Shown: in pieces, positions 33,146 through 44,786 of the stretch
Position numbering within the stretch: the stretch's first letter is position 1
Layout: every line of letters starts with the position of its first letter
Assembly (NCBI GenBank): GCA_007026445.1
Contig: VDMD01000001.1
Span: 4,588,001 to 4,652,000, forward strand
DNA from: Schizophyllum amplum
Lineage: Eukaryota; Basidiomycota; Agaricomycetes; Agaricales; Schizophyllaceae
Direction: 5' to 3'
DNA length: 64,000 nt
The notes under the pieces: generated by a model
Databases searched by the model: none
The model's input: only the letters and a program-made list of their open reading frames with translations
What the model was told of the DNA's origin: nothing
Made by a program: the position numbers and the translations under genes

Positions 33146-35653
33146 AATGGCAAGAGACGAAGGACCAGGTACGTTCGTGAATGGGGTGCGTACTTGCATT
33201 GCCGACTCATGATTACTTAGTGCGGGTTGTAGCGTCAAGCATTCGCCGAGTACACCATGGGAGAGGGAGAATCGACTGAATCATGTACACGCCACGCTCT
33301 AGGAGAAAGAAGTGTAGGATAAGTTGAAGATGGTGATCTTGGATGCGTTGAAGTGGCCAGCGTTGTGGAAGACCAGCGTGAAGGGGCTCGCCAAGGCGTG
33401 AAGATATGGATTTTTATCACGTTACAGCCAGCGCATTGTTGGATTTGTGCCGCGCGCACGATGCGCTCCTTCGCCGTCGTGGGGAAGAGGAGATGAAGAC
33501 CGGTTCACGCATTGAGTATTGGGAAAATGTATCATTGCAGACTAGCTACGCCAGAACGTCTGTTGAGTGCGTGAGTCCCGCTCGCGACAGCCGAGCAAAT
33601 GGACATACAATCAAGGCAGGATGGACTCGTAGTCAATCCGCGTCAGGAGCGGGCGCATCTAGAGTAGGCGCGCCTTGTGGAGGTGCTGAACAGACTAGGT
33701 TTGCGGCGCGAGGTGAATGAGGCATCGGGGCAGGCAGTCGTACGGCAGGAGTAGGACTAAGACCTGCGTAACTTCCTCATCATCTGGAAAGATATTCAGT
33801 CTAAGGCGAAATAAGATGACGGCCACACGCACCTAATGTGCTCGGACTGCAAATGCAATCACGTCCTTCGTCGACAAGGATTTCCCTTTCGACGTGTCGG
33901 AGGGAGACTGAGTCCCAAGTGAACGCCCCCCTCCCCCGAAAGAGCTCTGTCTTGTGCTTCTGCAGGCGGCGCTGAAGTGACGTAGAGCGCCGTCGTGTGA
34001 CGACCGTAGGTGAATCGGAACATCAGCTCACAGGTTATTGGGGAGGGAATATTGGTTGCGTTAGTGTTCAAGCAATGTAGAGACGGTGTCAGTATCACTA
34101 ATTTTCCACCAGTGGAATCTGTCCGTAGCCGCGAGCGTGGACGTCTAGAGGAGTCTCAGAGAGGTGAACGTACAGGAAGACGAGGGCGACGATCGGTCGG
34201 TCGCCCGCTTGTCCGGACCGTCGTGCCGGTAAATCGACGCCAACCCGAACGGCGAAGCCGCCTTCAAGCGGTCATGTCGAGCTGGAGTCTTCTTTGTCTT
34301 TAACCTCAGTCTGTCCTCGATGACGGCGCTATCCAAACAGTATACTGCCTATTGACGAAACATCCTGAGAGCCACGAACAGTCTTGAATGAACCTCTCAG
34401 TGTCCGGCTACTTCAAGGGTCAACGCGTGAAGTCCTAGTGAACTCGGCCTCAGACTGCAACTAAGTCCTCATAGGTTCTTTACCACCAGTTTGTGGCTCT
34501 GCGATGCTCTCTCAATCTTGGGCAGGAATGGACTCGTCTCGGACAGAAGCGCCCATGATACCTTAGGTTTTCCAAGGACAACGACTTCAAGAGCGACGGA
34601 GGAGAACGGACCAGAGGCGGAACACGGGGGAAGAAGAGACTTTACGTGCACTCAAGCGCGGTGCTGAGCGCTCGCGTTCTCGTCATGAAGCCGCTATCTG
34701 CCGTTCACACGTTCATTGAGGGTGCGCACCTCATTCTCATATCCACTTTATGCGCACCGCGGCCCACAGCGCTCAACCTCCAATGCACGCGGCGGCGACG
34801 CGCCATCTCTGAGTTCTTTCCCGCCGCCGAAGTCCTCCTCTTCTCCCTTCCCCCGCCCTTCTGAATCCCGACTGACCCTTCGATGCGCTTTTGCCACCTC
34901 GCCGTCTCGACTGTCAAACGCGCGTAGCATTCCCATGTCCCCTGGAAATTCCCTTCTCTATCGCGTCAGCTGTACTCCGCCCAGCCTCATCCGCATCTTT
35001 CAGGCTCTGTTACTCCGGCATGACGCCGCGTCGGGTTCTGCTTCTGACTTCAATTGCCAGGCCGGCACCAGCCCACGGTACGAGTTCTGCCATCTGCAAT
35101 CGCTGGTTCGAAGAACTGACTTGATCATCTAGGTCACTGCGTGGCCTATTCCTCAATACAAACAATTGCCTGCAACTCCCACCGCGTCACCTTTTCTCCC
35201 TCGTCTTTCTCACCGCTGGGAAACGCTTGACACTGTCCATCACCGCAGGCTGTTCACCTTTCGATTCGTACGATCTTGTTGTGGGCGCCTCACGATGCCC
35301 TGGGAACGTATTACGGCGTCCGCTGAGGCTGCGCAGGCTCTTTACTGGGTCCATCTCTCCCAGGCTCACAGTCCGCTCCCACAGAGGTACGCTCGGTGAT
35401 CGTACCCGGTCCCGTTCTCGCATGCGCTGCTGTTCAGACGGTGCATTGCGCGCGGAGGATCCGCTAGCATCGTGGGATAGAGGGCTGGTCGCAAATCCTA
35501 TAAGAACTGACGAACACGCCCATACAGGACATCTGACTCTGCACGGAAGACGCGAATCCCTTAACGGATACACTCACCGCTTACAAACCGACTGCTTCGA
35601 GACTCATCCTCCATCACCGCCCTACTGCACTGTTCACGTCCCCGGCGTTAGTC
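33146..35653. other. Long gene-poor interval
   Basis: No gene is supported over 2.5 kb. Scattered frames (33406-33720, 34010-34303, 34646-35132, 35166-35829) overlap in several phases and lack splice-consistent continuations. Composition changes to lower GC in the middle, suggesting old non-coding sequence. The last few hundred bases are the promoter and leader of the prenyltransferase gene. Confidence 0.4.
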
Positions 35654-36991
35654 ATGTCGAAGCCGAATACGAGCTTGTCCTCCGTCGTTGCGTTGTTCGC
35701 CCCGCCGACCGCGACGGAGCTGCGTGGCTGCTGGGAGTTGGGTCGCCTGAGCAATGGCATGGGCTGCTGGGTTTGCTGGTTTCCGCTCGGTGCGTCGCGT
35801 GCATGCTCGACGCGATGGATGATCGCTGATGTCTCTTCCCCGAAGCCTTTTCTTTAGCGATGGCGTACCATGCCCACCCGGACATGTCGTGCATAACGCT
35901 GGCCAGCCGCTTAGCGTTGTACATCGGTCTTTGTAGTGGGGTGAAGTCGGTGGTGCGTCTTCCATACTTTCTCACCTCATCTATCTTTGGCGCTGTGCTC
36001 AAGCGCGCCTTCCCATCACCTCCGTTACATGTCCGCGTCCGTCCAGAGCTGACCGCCTGCCAGATCATGACTATTGATGATATCCTCGACCATGACATCG
36101 ACGCGCGCGTCGAGCGTACGAAGAACCGCGCGCTGCCCCGCGGCGCTATCTCGCGCCCCAGAGCCTGGCTGTGGTTTGCATCGCAGTGTGCAGTGGGTAT
36201 ATGGCTGGCGTATACGATCCTGAATCCCTTGACGTGAGTGCCCATAACATGTAGGCGCCGCGGCGCTGTACCCGGCCCGGCAGAGCAGGTTGCTGACGCG
36301 TTCGCACAGGATGTTCATCTCCATGTGGTCATGGCCAATCTTTGTGGTGTACCCGACCTGCAAGCGGTGGATGGACTTCGCGCCCGTGCCTTTGGTAAGA
36401 CCATGTCTATCGGCATTTACATGCGGAATAGTATTGACAATTTCTCCAGGCATTCATGTTCAACATCGGTGCCTTGATGGGCTGGACGGATGTTCGCCCG
36501 GAGAACGTACCCTGGCGGATGCTTGCGATCGTGTACGCTGCGACCGGCTTATGGACGCTCACGTTCGAGACCGTCTACCAGCATCAGGTACGCTTTTATG
36601 CCTACACACGTTCCCCGTTTGCCTCGCTTTCCTCCAGTATTGTGCCATACTGACACCGCTATAGGACAAGATCGACGACGTCAAGATTGGCGCACGCTCG
36701 ATGGCGTTGTTCATGGGCTATCACACTCGCGCCTTCTGCAGCACTACGGCCATGCTGTTCATCGGGCTGCTTTCCTACGCGGCCTTCCTCAACGGGCATG
36801 GCCCGGTATTCTTCGTCGCCGCGCTTGCGGCTTTGGTGCGCTTGCTCGTCCCGCTCGCGAGGCTCGACGTCGACCAGCCGCGTCAGTGCTTGGACTTCTT
36901 CCTGCTCACACCCAACGTCGGGTGTATCTTGCTCGCTGGCTTCGTCGGCGATGCGATGGTGCAAAGGTGGCAGGCGGGAATCGCGCTGTGA
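35654..36991 (+). CDS. UbiA-family prenyltransferase
   Basis: Six exons, 35654-35789, 35846-35952, 36064-36233, 36310-36394, 36450-36587 and 36665-36991, close to a 320-residue frame; the 111-nt second intron is the least certain. The protein is strongly hydrophobic with about eight membrane segments. The first Asp motif is TIDDILDHDID (D86, D87, D90, D94), followed by VERTKNRALPRG; the second is DKIDD (about 213-217). Both bind Mg-diphosphate in this family, which transfers polyprenyl groups to aromatic acids. COQ2 (ubiquinone) and fungal meroterpenoid enzymes belong here. No obvious mitochondrial presequence precedes ATELRGCWELGRLSNGMGCW, so a secondary-metabolite role is somewhat favoured. 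Two F-box genes separate it from an FAD monooxygenase that could modify the same aromatic product. Confidence 0.88.
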
Positions 36992-37549
36992 AGATAAAAT
37001 TGCTCCCTTCCTCTTAGCACCTTGTTACTGTACACGATCACGACGAACATGCGGAACTGTAGCGTATGATGATACCCGATTTTCGGATAAACTGAGTAGC
37101 GACTTGAAGTGGCTCCTCTCATTTTCCTCAGCATCCTCCCGAGTTAGCACTAGACGTTCTGTTTGCCTACTTGCTCTTTGCTATGCAGAACCATTGCAAG
37201 ATCACTGTTCTGTATTGCAACGTGCTAGTGATTATATCAACTTTTTAGCTGAACGTGTATCTGTTATGAATTCTACTCGTAACGATTACCTTCACGTCGC
37301 GCGAAGCTGGATGACCTCCCGGAAGACATTCACCGGTACCCTCCGCTTGCGCAGCAGTCGAATGCACGTATACACCCACGCTAACCACCATGCGCGTGAC
37401 AAACAAAGACGAGCCTCGGTTGATGCATGCTCGTATGACCACAGCTTCATGTTGTCCCCGCAATGGAGGGTGTTTTCTGGAAGAGGACGAATAAGCAAGG
37501 ATCCCTCGGTCTGACAGCAAAAACAAAACTTACCTGGCGCCAACCACAC
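36992..37549. other. Convergent spacer
   Basis: Lies between the 3' ends of the prenyltransferase and F6. No gene seen; AT-rich tracts suit 3' untranslated sequence. Confidence 0.4.
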
Positions 37550-39177
37550 CTAAGCAAAGAAGTCATACATAGAGAGAGAAGGAGGCGGCCGAACGCCATG
37601 AAACTGTCCTTGAAACCCGCTGTCTCTAGCCTCGACGAAGAGCGGAATCGCGTGTCCCACCCGCCACCACTCCGATGTCCTATCGCCCAGTTTGTCCCTT
37701 GGGAAGACGTCATGCAGGAACGGGAAGAATCGTGAGAGGAAGGAGGCAACGGCGATGTGAGATGAGATGGGCGAGTTGGAGACACCTAGGTTTATCAGCG
37801 AGTTTTGGGTACAGTCGGCGGGCATGCCTTCGGGGAGGAGCGTGTTTGTTGCATCAATCGAGAGATTGAGCGTTTGTAGCCTGTGACAGTAGCGCGCAAG
37901 CCATACTAGCCCGGATAAGGTAATCTTCGGCGTGGCGGATTGTGTGAACATCTGAGCGACCAGTGAGAGTTTCTCGAGGCGGGGTAAGGCACACGCCAGT
38001 TGTCGAATGTCGTCGTTCGATACATATTCAGACGGCATGGCGAGAACCAGGTTGGTGAGCTCGACGAAGGCAAGTAGAGGCCGCATCAGGGCAAGGGAGA
38101 GTGGCACCTGCGTAGTACCGTCGTATGGCGATGTCACGAGCAGGGAACGGAGAGATCGTGGGGAGCAACAGTTTGGTAGAGCGTGAAAGAAGTTTTGGAG
38201 AGACTCTCTATCTGCATTTGCTTGAGCATGGATTTTGACGAGCTCGGCATTGCGTAGTGATGCAATGACGTTTGTGGCGGACGTGATATGTGAGAGACAT
38301 CGCAGATCCATCGATCGAAGTAGAGGTGTGTCGAATTCCTGATTCAACGTCACTACCATTGGCGAGCTCGAGCACCCGTCGATGACAAGTGATCGGAGGC
38401 GGGGAAGCGCAAGAACGGCGAGCAACATATCCGCGTTACAATGATACCTGATTTGCACGTCCTGTAGAGTGTCCCAACCAGAAAGGACGTCGGCGATCCA
38501 GACATCGGCGGCTGCGGACCATATATGGAGCGTCGTTATATGATGTGAATGCCGTTCTTTGATTGCGGAGAGGATGGTTTCCAATGAGGGCAACAGAGGC
38601 TGCGTTGAGGGCATGTCGTCGGCAGTGCCGGTATTCCCGGCCTCAGGAAGCAGACAGATTGAAAGCTTGATGACCGATGAGGATACGAGGCGGAGAAGAG
38701 AGGGTAGATATGTCGAAGGACTGTAAAAGCCGAGGTCGCGGAGGTTGGGGAAGAGAACTTCGCCGCGTAGCGCATCTAGAATATCTGCTAGAGAACTAGG
38801 AGTATACGGTCGCAAGCCCGGATGAGGGATGAGGTCGAAGCGGCGTATGAATGATGCGTAGTAGCGTATCCTGGCAATATCGCGCTCCTCAAGGTGTCGC
38901 GAAATGTACTGTTCAAACTTCAGAGTCATCCTTGTGGTGAGATTTTCGTAAAATTACGTACGATCTCCTTCCTGTTGCCCAGATTCCATCTATACGACCA
39001 CGCTGATTCCGGTAGCAGTCGTACGACATATGTAAAGTCGCTACATTCCGCCCACAGCACGCGAAGAACCGGCTCGAGCAGTTCCTTGCAGGTCGTCGCG
39101 AGTGCGCCAAGATCCGGCGTTTTGAGCTCATCGAAAATCATCGCGCGAAGCTCCTCCGTCTGCAGGACGATGTGCAT
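37550..39177 (-). CDS. F-box/LRR-like protein F6
   Basis: Two exons on the minus strand, 39177-38962 and 38908-37550, with a 53-nt intron, give 524 residues. The acceptor nine bases further upstream would also be in frame. Exon 1 holds the F-box (QTEELRAMIFDELKTPDLGA ... LLEPVLRVLWAEC) and ends in a Leu/Pro/Ser-Trp block (RLLPESAWSYRW). Exon 2 starts YISRHLEERDIARIRYYASF and carries leucine-rich segments (PNLRDLGFYSPSTYLPSLL, WDTLQDVQIRYH, LPRLRSLVIDG, LPRLEKLSLVAQM) and SPISSHIAVASFLSRFFPFL. Predicted SCF substrate receptor. F7, 0.5 kb upstream on the same strand, is the nearest relative and shares the block SPISSHxAVASFLSRFFP. Confidence 0.88.
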
Positions 39178-39665
39178 TTTGGCGATGCCGCGAGTGGCTA
39201 ACTTGTACACCGGCAAGTTTATTAGTGTGCGGCAGTTGCGATACGCTAAAAGCGATGGATAATTGATTAACGCTCGAGCGTCGAGACCTCTGAGGGGGAT
39301 TGACGTACAGCGCAGGTGACTGATGAGCAGGCAAAGACTCACGTTGAAAGCAACGAAGAGCAAACCAAAAAGTCAAATTTCGAAATCGGTAATCACTTTG
39401 ATGGCACGTGCAGTCACGTGTCAGATGGTTCGAGTTAGAAGGAAGAATAGCGGAAGCCAGCTAGCGTACAGTACAGCTACTTACACGACGATATACTATT
39501 ATACTACCTAGTATTACGTGAGCCACAATCTATGACTGAGAAGGACGAGGCGGTGGATGTGTCCCTGCATACCCCAGCTTCGTGTCATACCCGCGGTTGG
39601 CTGTGTAATCTAGGACATCGTGGATAAGAAGCTTTCTTCTGGGTGGAAAACATACCACGTCCCAC
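39178..39665. other. Spacer between F6 and F7
   Basis: Promoter of F6 and 3' end of F7. No gene seen. Confidence 0.4.
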
Positions 39666-41242
39666 CTAGTCATAAATATTGAGAGCAAGAGGAGTCTGAG
39701 CGCCGTAGAAGTGATCGTGAAAGCCGCTGGTTCTAGCTTCGACGAAGACTGGGATCGCTTGTCCCACTCGCCACCACTCTGAGGTCGCGTCGTCCGTTTT
39801 GTTTCTGGGAAAGACATGGCGCAACGACGGGAAGAATCGCGAGAGGAACGAGGCCACTGCGAGATGAGATGAGATGGGAGAATGACAGACATTTAGATAT
39901 GTCAACGAGTTCTGAGTGCAGTCGGCGATCATCCCATCGGGGAGACGCGTAGAAGTCGCGTCCACCAAAACAGAGAGCCATTTTAGACTGGAGCAGTAGC
40001 GCGCAAGCCATATTAGCGCGGATATGGTGATTTTTGGGGTCACAGGCTCGGTGCCCAGGTGTCCGATCAAGGAAAGGCTTTCGAGGCGCGGAAGCGCAAG
40101 CATGTCGAGTTGCAGGTCGGTGAGCTCGACAAAAAGAAAGATGGGAAGCAAAAGAGCACGAGAGAGCGGAATTGTCGCAGTCAGGTCGCATGGCGAAGTT
40201 ACGGACAGTACACGGAGGGATCGGGGAGTGCAACAATTGGGTAAAGTCAGGAAGAAGTTTTGGAGGGATTCCCGAACTGCATGTGCCTGAACACGGATCT
40301 CGACGAGCTCAGCATTGCGCAGAGAACCGAGGACGTTTGTGGCGAACGTGATATCCGACAAATGGTGAAGATCCATCGATTTTAGCAAGGGTGTGTCGAA
40401 GTCCTGATTGTATGCCATCGAAAGCTGTGCGCTCGAGCGACTACGGATGACGAGTGTTCGGAGGCAGGGAAGCACGAGAGCGGCGAGCACGATGTCGACG
40501 TTAGGGTATTCCATGACCTGTACATCCTCTAGAGCGTCCCATCCCGACAGGAGGTCGGCGATCCAGGCGTCGGTCGCGTCGGGCCTTAAACGGAGCGTGG
40601 TGATGTGATGGGAGTGCTGGTCCTTGATCATGAAGAGGATAGTTTCCAGAGAGGGCGCCAGAGGCTGCGTTGAGGCGAGATCGTGAGGTACGGATGCCAT
40701 GTCGGAGTTTGACATCAGGCATATCGAAAGCTTGGTGGTCGATGAGGTTACGAGGCGGAGCAGAGAGAAGAGGAATGTCGAAGGGCCGAAGAAATCCAAG
40801 TCACGGAGGTTGGGGAAGAGAACGCCGTCACCACCTAGGGAATTCATAATATCTGCTAGAGAGCTGGGAGAGAATTGAAGCAGGTCCGGGTGTGCGTTAA
40901 GCTCGAAGCGGCGGACGAATTTTGCATACTGGCATATCCTTTCCGCATCGCAGCCCTCGAGTGGTCGCTTGATGTACTGTCAAGGCGTCAGCGTTGAGCC
41001 AGACGTCTTGCCATATCACGCACGACTTCGGTTCCTTCTTCCGCGCCTGGTCTATACGACCACGCTGATGCGGGTAGCAGTCGTAGGACAGATGTGAAGT
41101 CGTCACAATTCGACCAGAGGACGCAAAGAGCCGGCTCGTGGAGTTCCTTGCAAGTTGCCGCTAGAGATCCCAGTGACGGTAATTCGAGCTGGTCCAATAT
41201 CATCGCACGAAGCTCTTCCGTCTGTAGGACGGTGACGTGCAT
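39666..41242 (-). CDS. F-box/LRR-like protein F7
   Basis: Two exons on the minus strand, 41242-41024 and 40976-39666, with a 47-nt intron, give 509 residues. F-box in exon 1 (QTEELRAMILDQLELPSLGS ... LHEPALCVLWSNC), then RLLPASAWSYRP. Exon 2 starts YIKRPLEGCDAERICQYAKF and shows leucine-rich segments (PNLRDLDFFGPSTFLFSLL, WDALEDVQVMEY, LPCLRTLVIRS, LPRLESLSLIGHL, CSSLKWLSVLVDA) ending with SPISSHLAVASFLSRFFPSL. It is slightly shorter than F6 because of a deletion before LALPRLESL. Predicted SCF substrate receptor; tandem duplicate of F6. Confidence 0.88.
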
Positions 41243-41627
41243 TTTGGCGATGCCGCTTGGTGTGGTGCTTCAGACAGACTGCAAATGTCGCGCTACGCTA
41301 AAAGCGATTCTGAGTTGGTCGCCGATACATCATTCAAGAGGATTCACATACCAATTGAATGACAGTCGAGCAGGCGAGGTCTTTTGCCGCGAAGCCAGAG
41401 GTTGAGAGCAAAGAGCGGGCCGGTTACCGTTTTGGCGAGATCGGCACGTGAGGTCACCTGCCTGATATTCGATTTCGGTCGAATCAAACGAGAACACAAG
41501 ACAGCTGTTACTTATCGGAGTGCATGTCAATCTGCGCGTGAGTCTAAATGTTACATACATGAACAAGCGCCCAATGCTACATCCCAAAATGTCTAATAAA
41601 TCACGTAGCGGAAGCATACCCTACGCC
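41243..41627. other. Spacer, no feature seen
   Basis: Lies between the F7 start and the end of the FAD monooxygenase gene, both on the minus strand. Confidence 0.4.
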
Positions 41628-43670
41628 TCAAATGCCCAGAACCTGCGCCGCCTCCGCATCGCGGTCTCGTATATACGCACTCGTCTGCCAATTGTAGCTG
41701 TCCACCGTCATCCACGACATACGCTTCAGCGCGTCCATCTTCTCCCAGCCCTCCGGCAACGTGAAGACCTTGTTTATCCTGTCGTTCAACTCGTCGTCGT
41801 CCTCGTCGGCGGAGCCATCCACCTCGAGAGCGTCCAAAGCGAAGTTGTACACTCGCCCCTGCAGCGTCGAGCGTTCTTGAACGTGGTTCGCGACGGGGAC
41901 ACGCAGGAGGTTGTAGAGCGCGGCAGCGACGCGGACGGGGTCTCGTTGCGTCGCGCTATCTTCGTGACCTGCTTTGGCGAGCGCCTTCGCAAAGCACTTG
42001 CCGAGAACATAGGCGTCCTGTGATGCGGTATCTTAGCAAGGGATACGATCACTGTGGCCGAGAGTAGAGCGGCTCACCTCGACGCCCTGTCCGGCGCCTG
42101 CGCCCAGATGTTGGGACATGGCATGTGCCTGCATGGTATGTCAGTCCATGCCGAGTGAGGGCAGTCGTTTGTGCGGATTAGGGAAGCATTCAATGAGTAG
42201 AAGGAAGAGATACATCATGCAAGGTAAAAAAAGATTAAATGATACGCACCGCATCGCCGAGGAGGATCACTCGCCCCGCCGTATATGTTGGCAGCCCGGC
42301 CAGCGTCATGATTGGCCACCGTCCGAGAGGCTCCATGAGCTGATGAGTGCGCATGAGAATGACGGACGAACACGACGCAAACGACTAGAGGATCTTGACG
42401 GGGCCAGTAAGAATGTTAGCGACCACCCTCCTGTCGCGCGGACAGTTTCGGGACATCGAAGCGATACAGACAGCCTCTCGCATGCACGCAAAAGATACGA
42501 AGCGCACACAACGTACCTCGATCAGGACCCTCACCTCGTCCTCCCACCCTTCAAACATCTGCAAAATATCCGCCGTGCTCGCTTTCGCCGTCGTCGCATC
42601 GTCTAAATGTGTCCCCGCCTTCGAATAATCGGAGAAGTTTGGGACAATGTTGACGTACTTGCCCTGCGCTATCGGATAGCTGGTGATATGCTGGAATATT
42701 TTAGGCAATTAATTGGCGTAGGGAACGTGAGGGGAGGTAGATCGCGCGCCTTGCATTTCCCGACGTACTGTACGATGCGTTAGTGCCTTCATAATCCGTA
42801 GCGTCAAGATACAAACAGACCTGAGACGGCGTGCTCAGCGCCGGATGTCCGGGCCACCTCTCCGCCAGGCGCGCGGCGTCGACAAGCCCCCGGAAAGCAT
42901 ATGTGCCGGTCCACACGGGATCTGCGCGCTCCGCAAAGAGCCTGTTCATCTCGGAGTGGGACGCCATCTCGCGAGCTGTGTCCGCCATCCTACTGCGTAC
43001 GCTCGAGCGCAAACCATCCGCCCCGATAAGAACATCGCAAGTGGCAGACGTGCCGTTCTCGAAACGGAGGTGTATTTCGTCGCCGTCTTCCTGGAAGTCG
43101 GCGAGGCGGTGCGAGAGGTGGACGCGGGCGGCGGGGGTCAGTCGACGGAGGATCATGCCCTGGAAGTCCGCGCGGTGGAACAGCATCATGGGGCCTGGGG
43201 GGAATGTTTTAGAATGGGACCGAGGGGAGCTGAATGCATGCACGCACCGTGGTTCAGATACATATCATGGATATGAACGCCCTCCTTCTGGTCGCTCTTC
43301 CGCAAGCGCCAGGCTATCAGCCAGCATTGTCGTCAGCCATGATATGGCGTGCCAGGAGGATTAGCCGTACCTAGTGTATGCTTATCCATCCCTTCATAAG
43401 GCGCTAGCTCCTCTGCGAGGCCAAGGTCGCGCAGCATTGCGAGCGTGCGCGAGTACATCCCGATTCCCGCGCCAGCTTGATCGAGAAGGGGAGCAGCCTC
43501 GAAGACTGAGATGTCCAGGCGGTCAATGTCGCAGAAGCGTTCCAAGGCAAGGACGAGGGAGAGACCGCCTATTCCGCCACCTCTGTAGCCGTCAGGAAGA
43601 GATCTACGCGCCGATCATGGAGAGAGGACGTACACGATAGCGATACGAAGCTTTGGTGAAGAGGCAGCCA
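41628..43670 (-). CDS. FAD-dependent monooxygenase, salicylate-hydroxylase-like
   Basis: Nine exons on the minus strand: 43670-43633, 43582-43371, 43313-43248, 43194-42821, 42767-42750, 42690-42517, 42339-42250, 42128-42078 and 42017-41628; 470 residues. The 177-nt intron 42340-42516 is uncertain. Motifs of group A flavin monooxygenases are in order: IAIVGGGIGGLSL (Rossmann, ADP of FAD), then EAAPLLDQAGAGIGM, DVLIGADGLRSSVR (DG motif), YPIAQGKYVNIV, and GRVILLGDAAHAMSQHLGAGAGQGVEDA (GD motif, FAD ribityl/pyrophosphate). Such enzymes hydroxylate aromatic rings with NAD(P)H and O2. Exon 5 is only 18 nt (YVGKCK), and the intron after it would start with GC rather than GT. No signal peptide, so cytosolic. 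Could work with the nearby UbiA prenyltransferase. Confidence 0.85.
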
Positions 43671-44697
43671 TAACACAAGTCGTCGATAAGAGCGCGACTG
43701 GACGAAGAACAACACGGCAAGCGGACGAGAGCCGTTGAAGGGCGTGAAGCAGATGGGAGAAGGAGATAAAGATTCGTGAATGGGACGTCGTTACGGAAGC
43801 GGAGCCGCGGTAGTATCTAACGCAGCGGATGATAGGTGCCCTCCATCATGCATGTTCGCGTCGCACGTCTATCATCAGATGAAGCATTGCGCGGGCGAGG
43901 TCGTCAGACCCTGGGAGAATGGCGCGCTCACGCCGGTCTAGAGCCCCCGGCGCTGTCTCTCAGGCTCTCACACGCTCAGCGCTGTCTCGTCGCTGTTTGC
44001 GGGCCCGCCATTAACGCCCTACCGCGGTCCAGGGCGCCCGCCCGCGACTCCGGACGCGAGGGCGGCGACATTTGCGGGGTAGTCTAGATTGACGACGTTC
44101 GGTAAGCGTCCTGATATCAATGCTGGACGAAGGGTCCTGGACATGGCGCGGGGATAATTGAATCCTGCCATTGTCATAGCGTAGCGCGTATGTATGGCTC
44201 CAGAGCCGCGTACGACGGGACGGCGTCCAAGTGTTGTACCGGGCAATACAGATCTGCTGGAATGAAGGGGATGCTCACGGCGAAGTCGGAGACGAGTGAC
44301 AGTGAGGTGCCGATCGCGCCATTCCAGATGAGCGCGGTGTTGAACTTGTGGCACTGCGGCAGTGGGCCAATTGACCACATATGTTCGCACGGTGCGAGAG
44401 TTTGTGGCGTCCGTCGTGTTTCGCTTGGGGACAGGTAAGTACTAAGTACCTGTGGCTCGAGAGCTCTAGTACGGGAGCAGCCACCGTGACGCTTGGCAAA
44501 TATTCCATAGGGGAGCTTGTTCTGTAGTACGGTAGAGCGCTGCGAAAGAGATAAGTAGATATGTAGTGTATCGTACATTGATCGTCCAGCATTGTCCGAC
44601 AGTTTACAGACGGCCTGATGGTAAGAGCAGTACTCCATCGCACTGTGCCCCCTGGTGAGACTAGAATCCAAAAAATCCACAGAGCGTTGGAGGTCAC
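43671..44697. other. Intergenic, no feature seen
   Basis: Promoter of the FAD monooxygenase and an AT/GC-mixed stretch up to tRNA-Tyr. A long minus-strand frame across 44275-45003 runs through the tRNA gene and is not credible. Confidence 0.4.
44670..44675 (-). terminator. Pol III terminator of tRNA-Tyr
   Basis: A run of six T on the minus strand, 22 nt past the 3' end of the tRNA, fits a Pol III terminator. Confidence 0.6.
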
Positions 44698-44786
44698 TCC
44701 TTCCTGCCTGGTTCGAACAGGCGACCCCCAGATGATAGTAAGTATCCCGTTACAGTCTGATGCTCTTCCAACTGAGCTAAGGAAGG
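44698..44786 (-). tRNA. tRNA-Tyr (anticodon GTA) with 16-nt intron
   Basis: The acceptor pair is CCTTCCT with AGGAAGG plus discriminator A. The D arm is AGCTCAGTTGGAAGAGC. The anticodon stem is TCAGA with TCTGG around loop CTGTAA...A, and the T arm contains GGTTCGAACC. A 16-nt insert (CGGGATACTTACTATC) sits one base 3' of the anticodon, the canonical place for nuclear tRNA introns, and tRNA-Tyr genes of fungi normally carry one. The gene looks functional. Confidence 0.92.

Noticed and set aside
34646..35132. Overlapping plus-strand frames
   Set aside because: Ser/Pro/Arg-rich in every phase, without splice-consistent extension; treated as non-coding.
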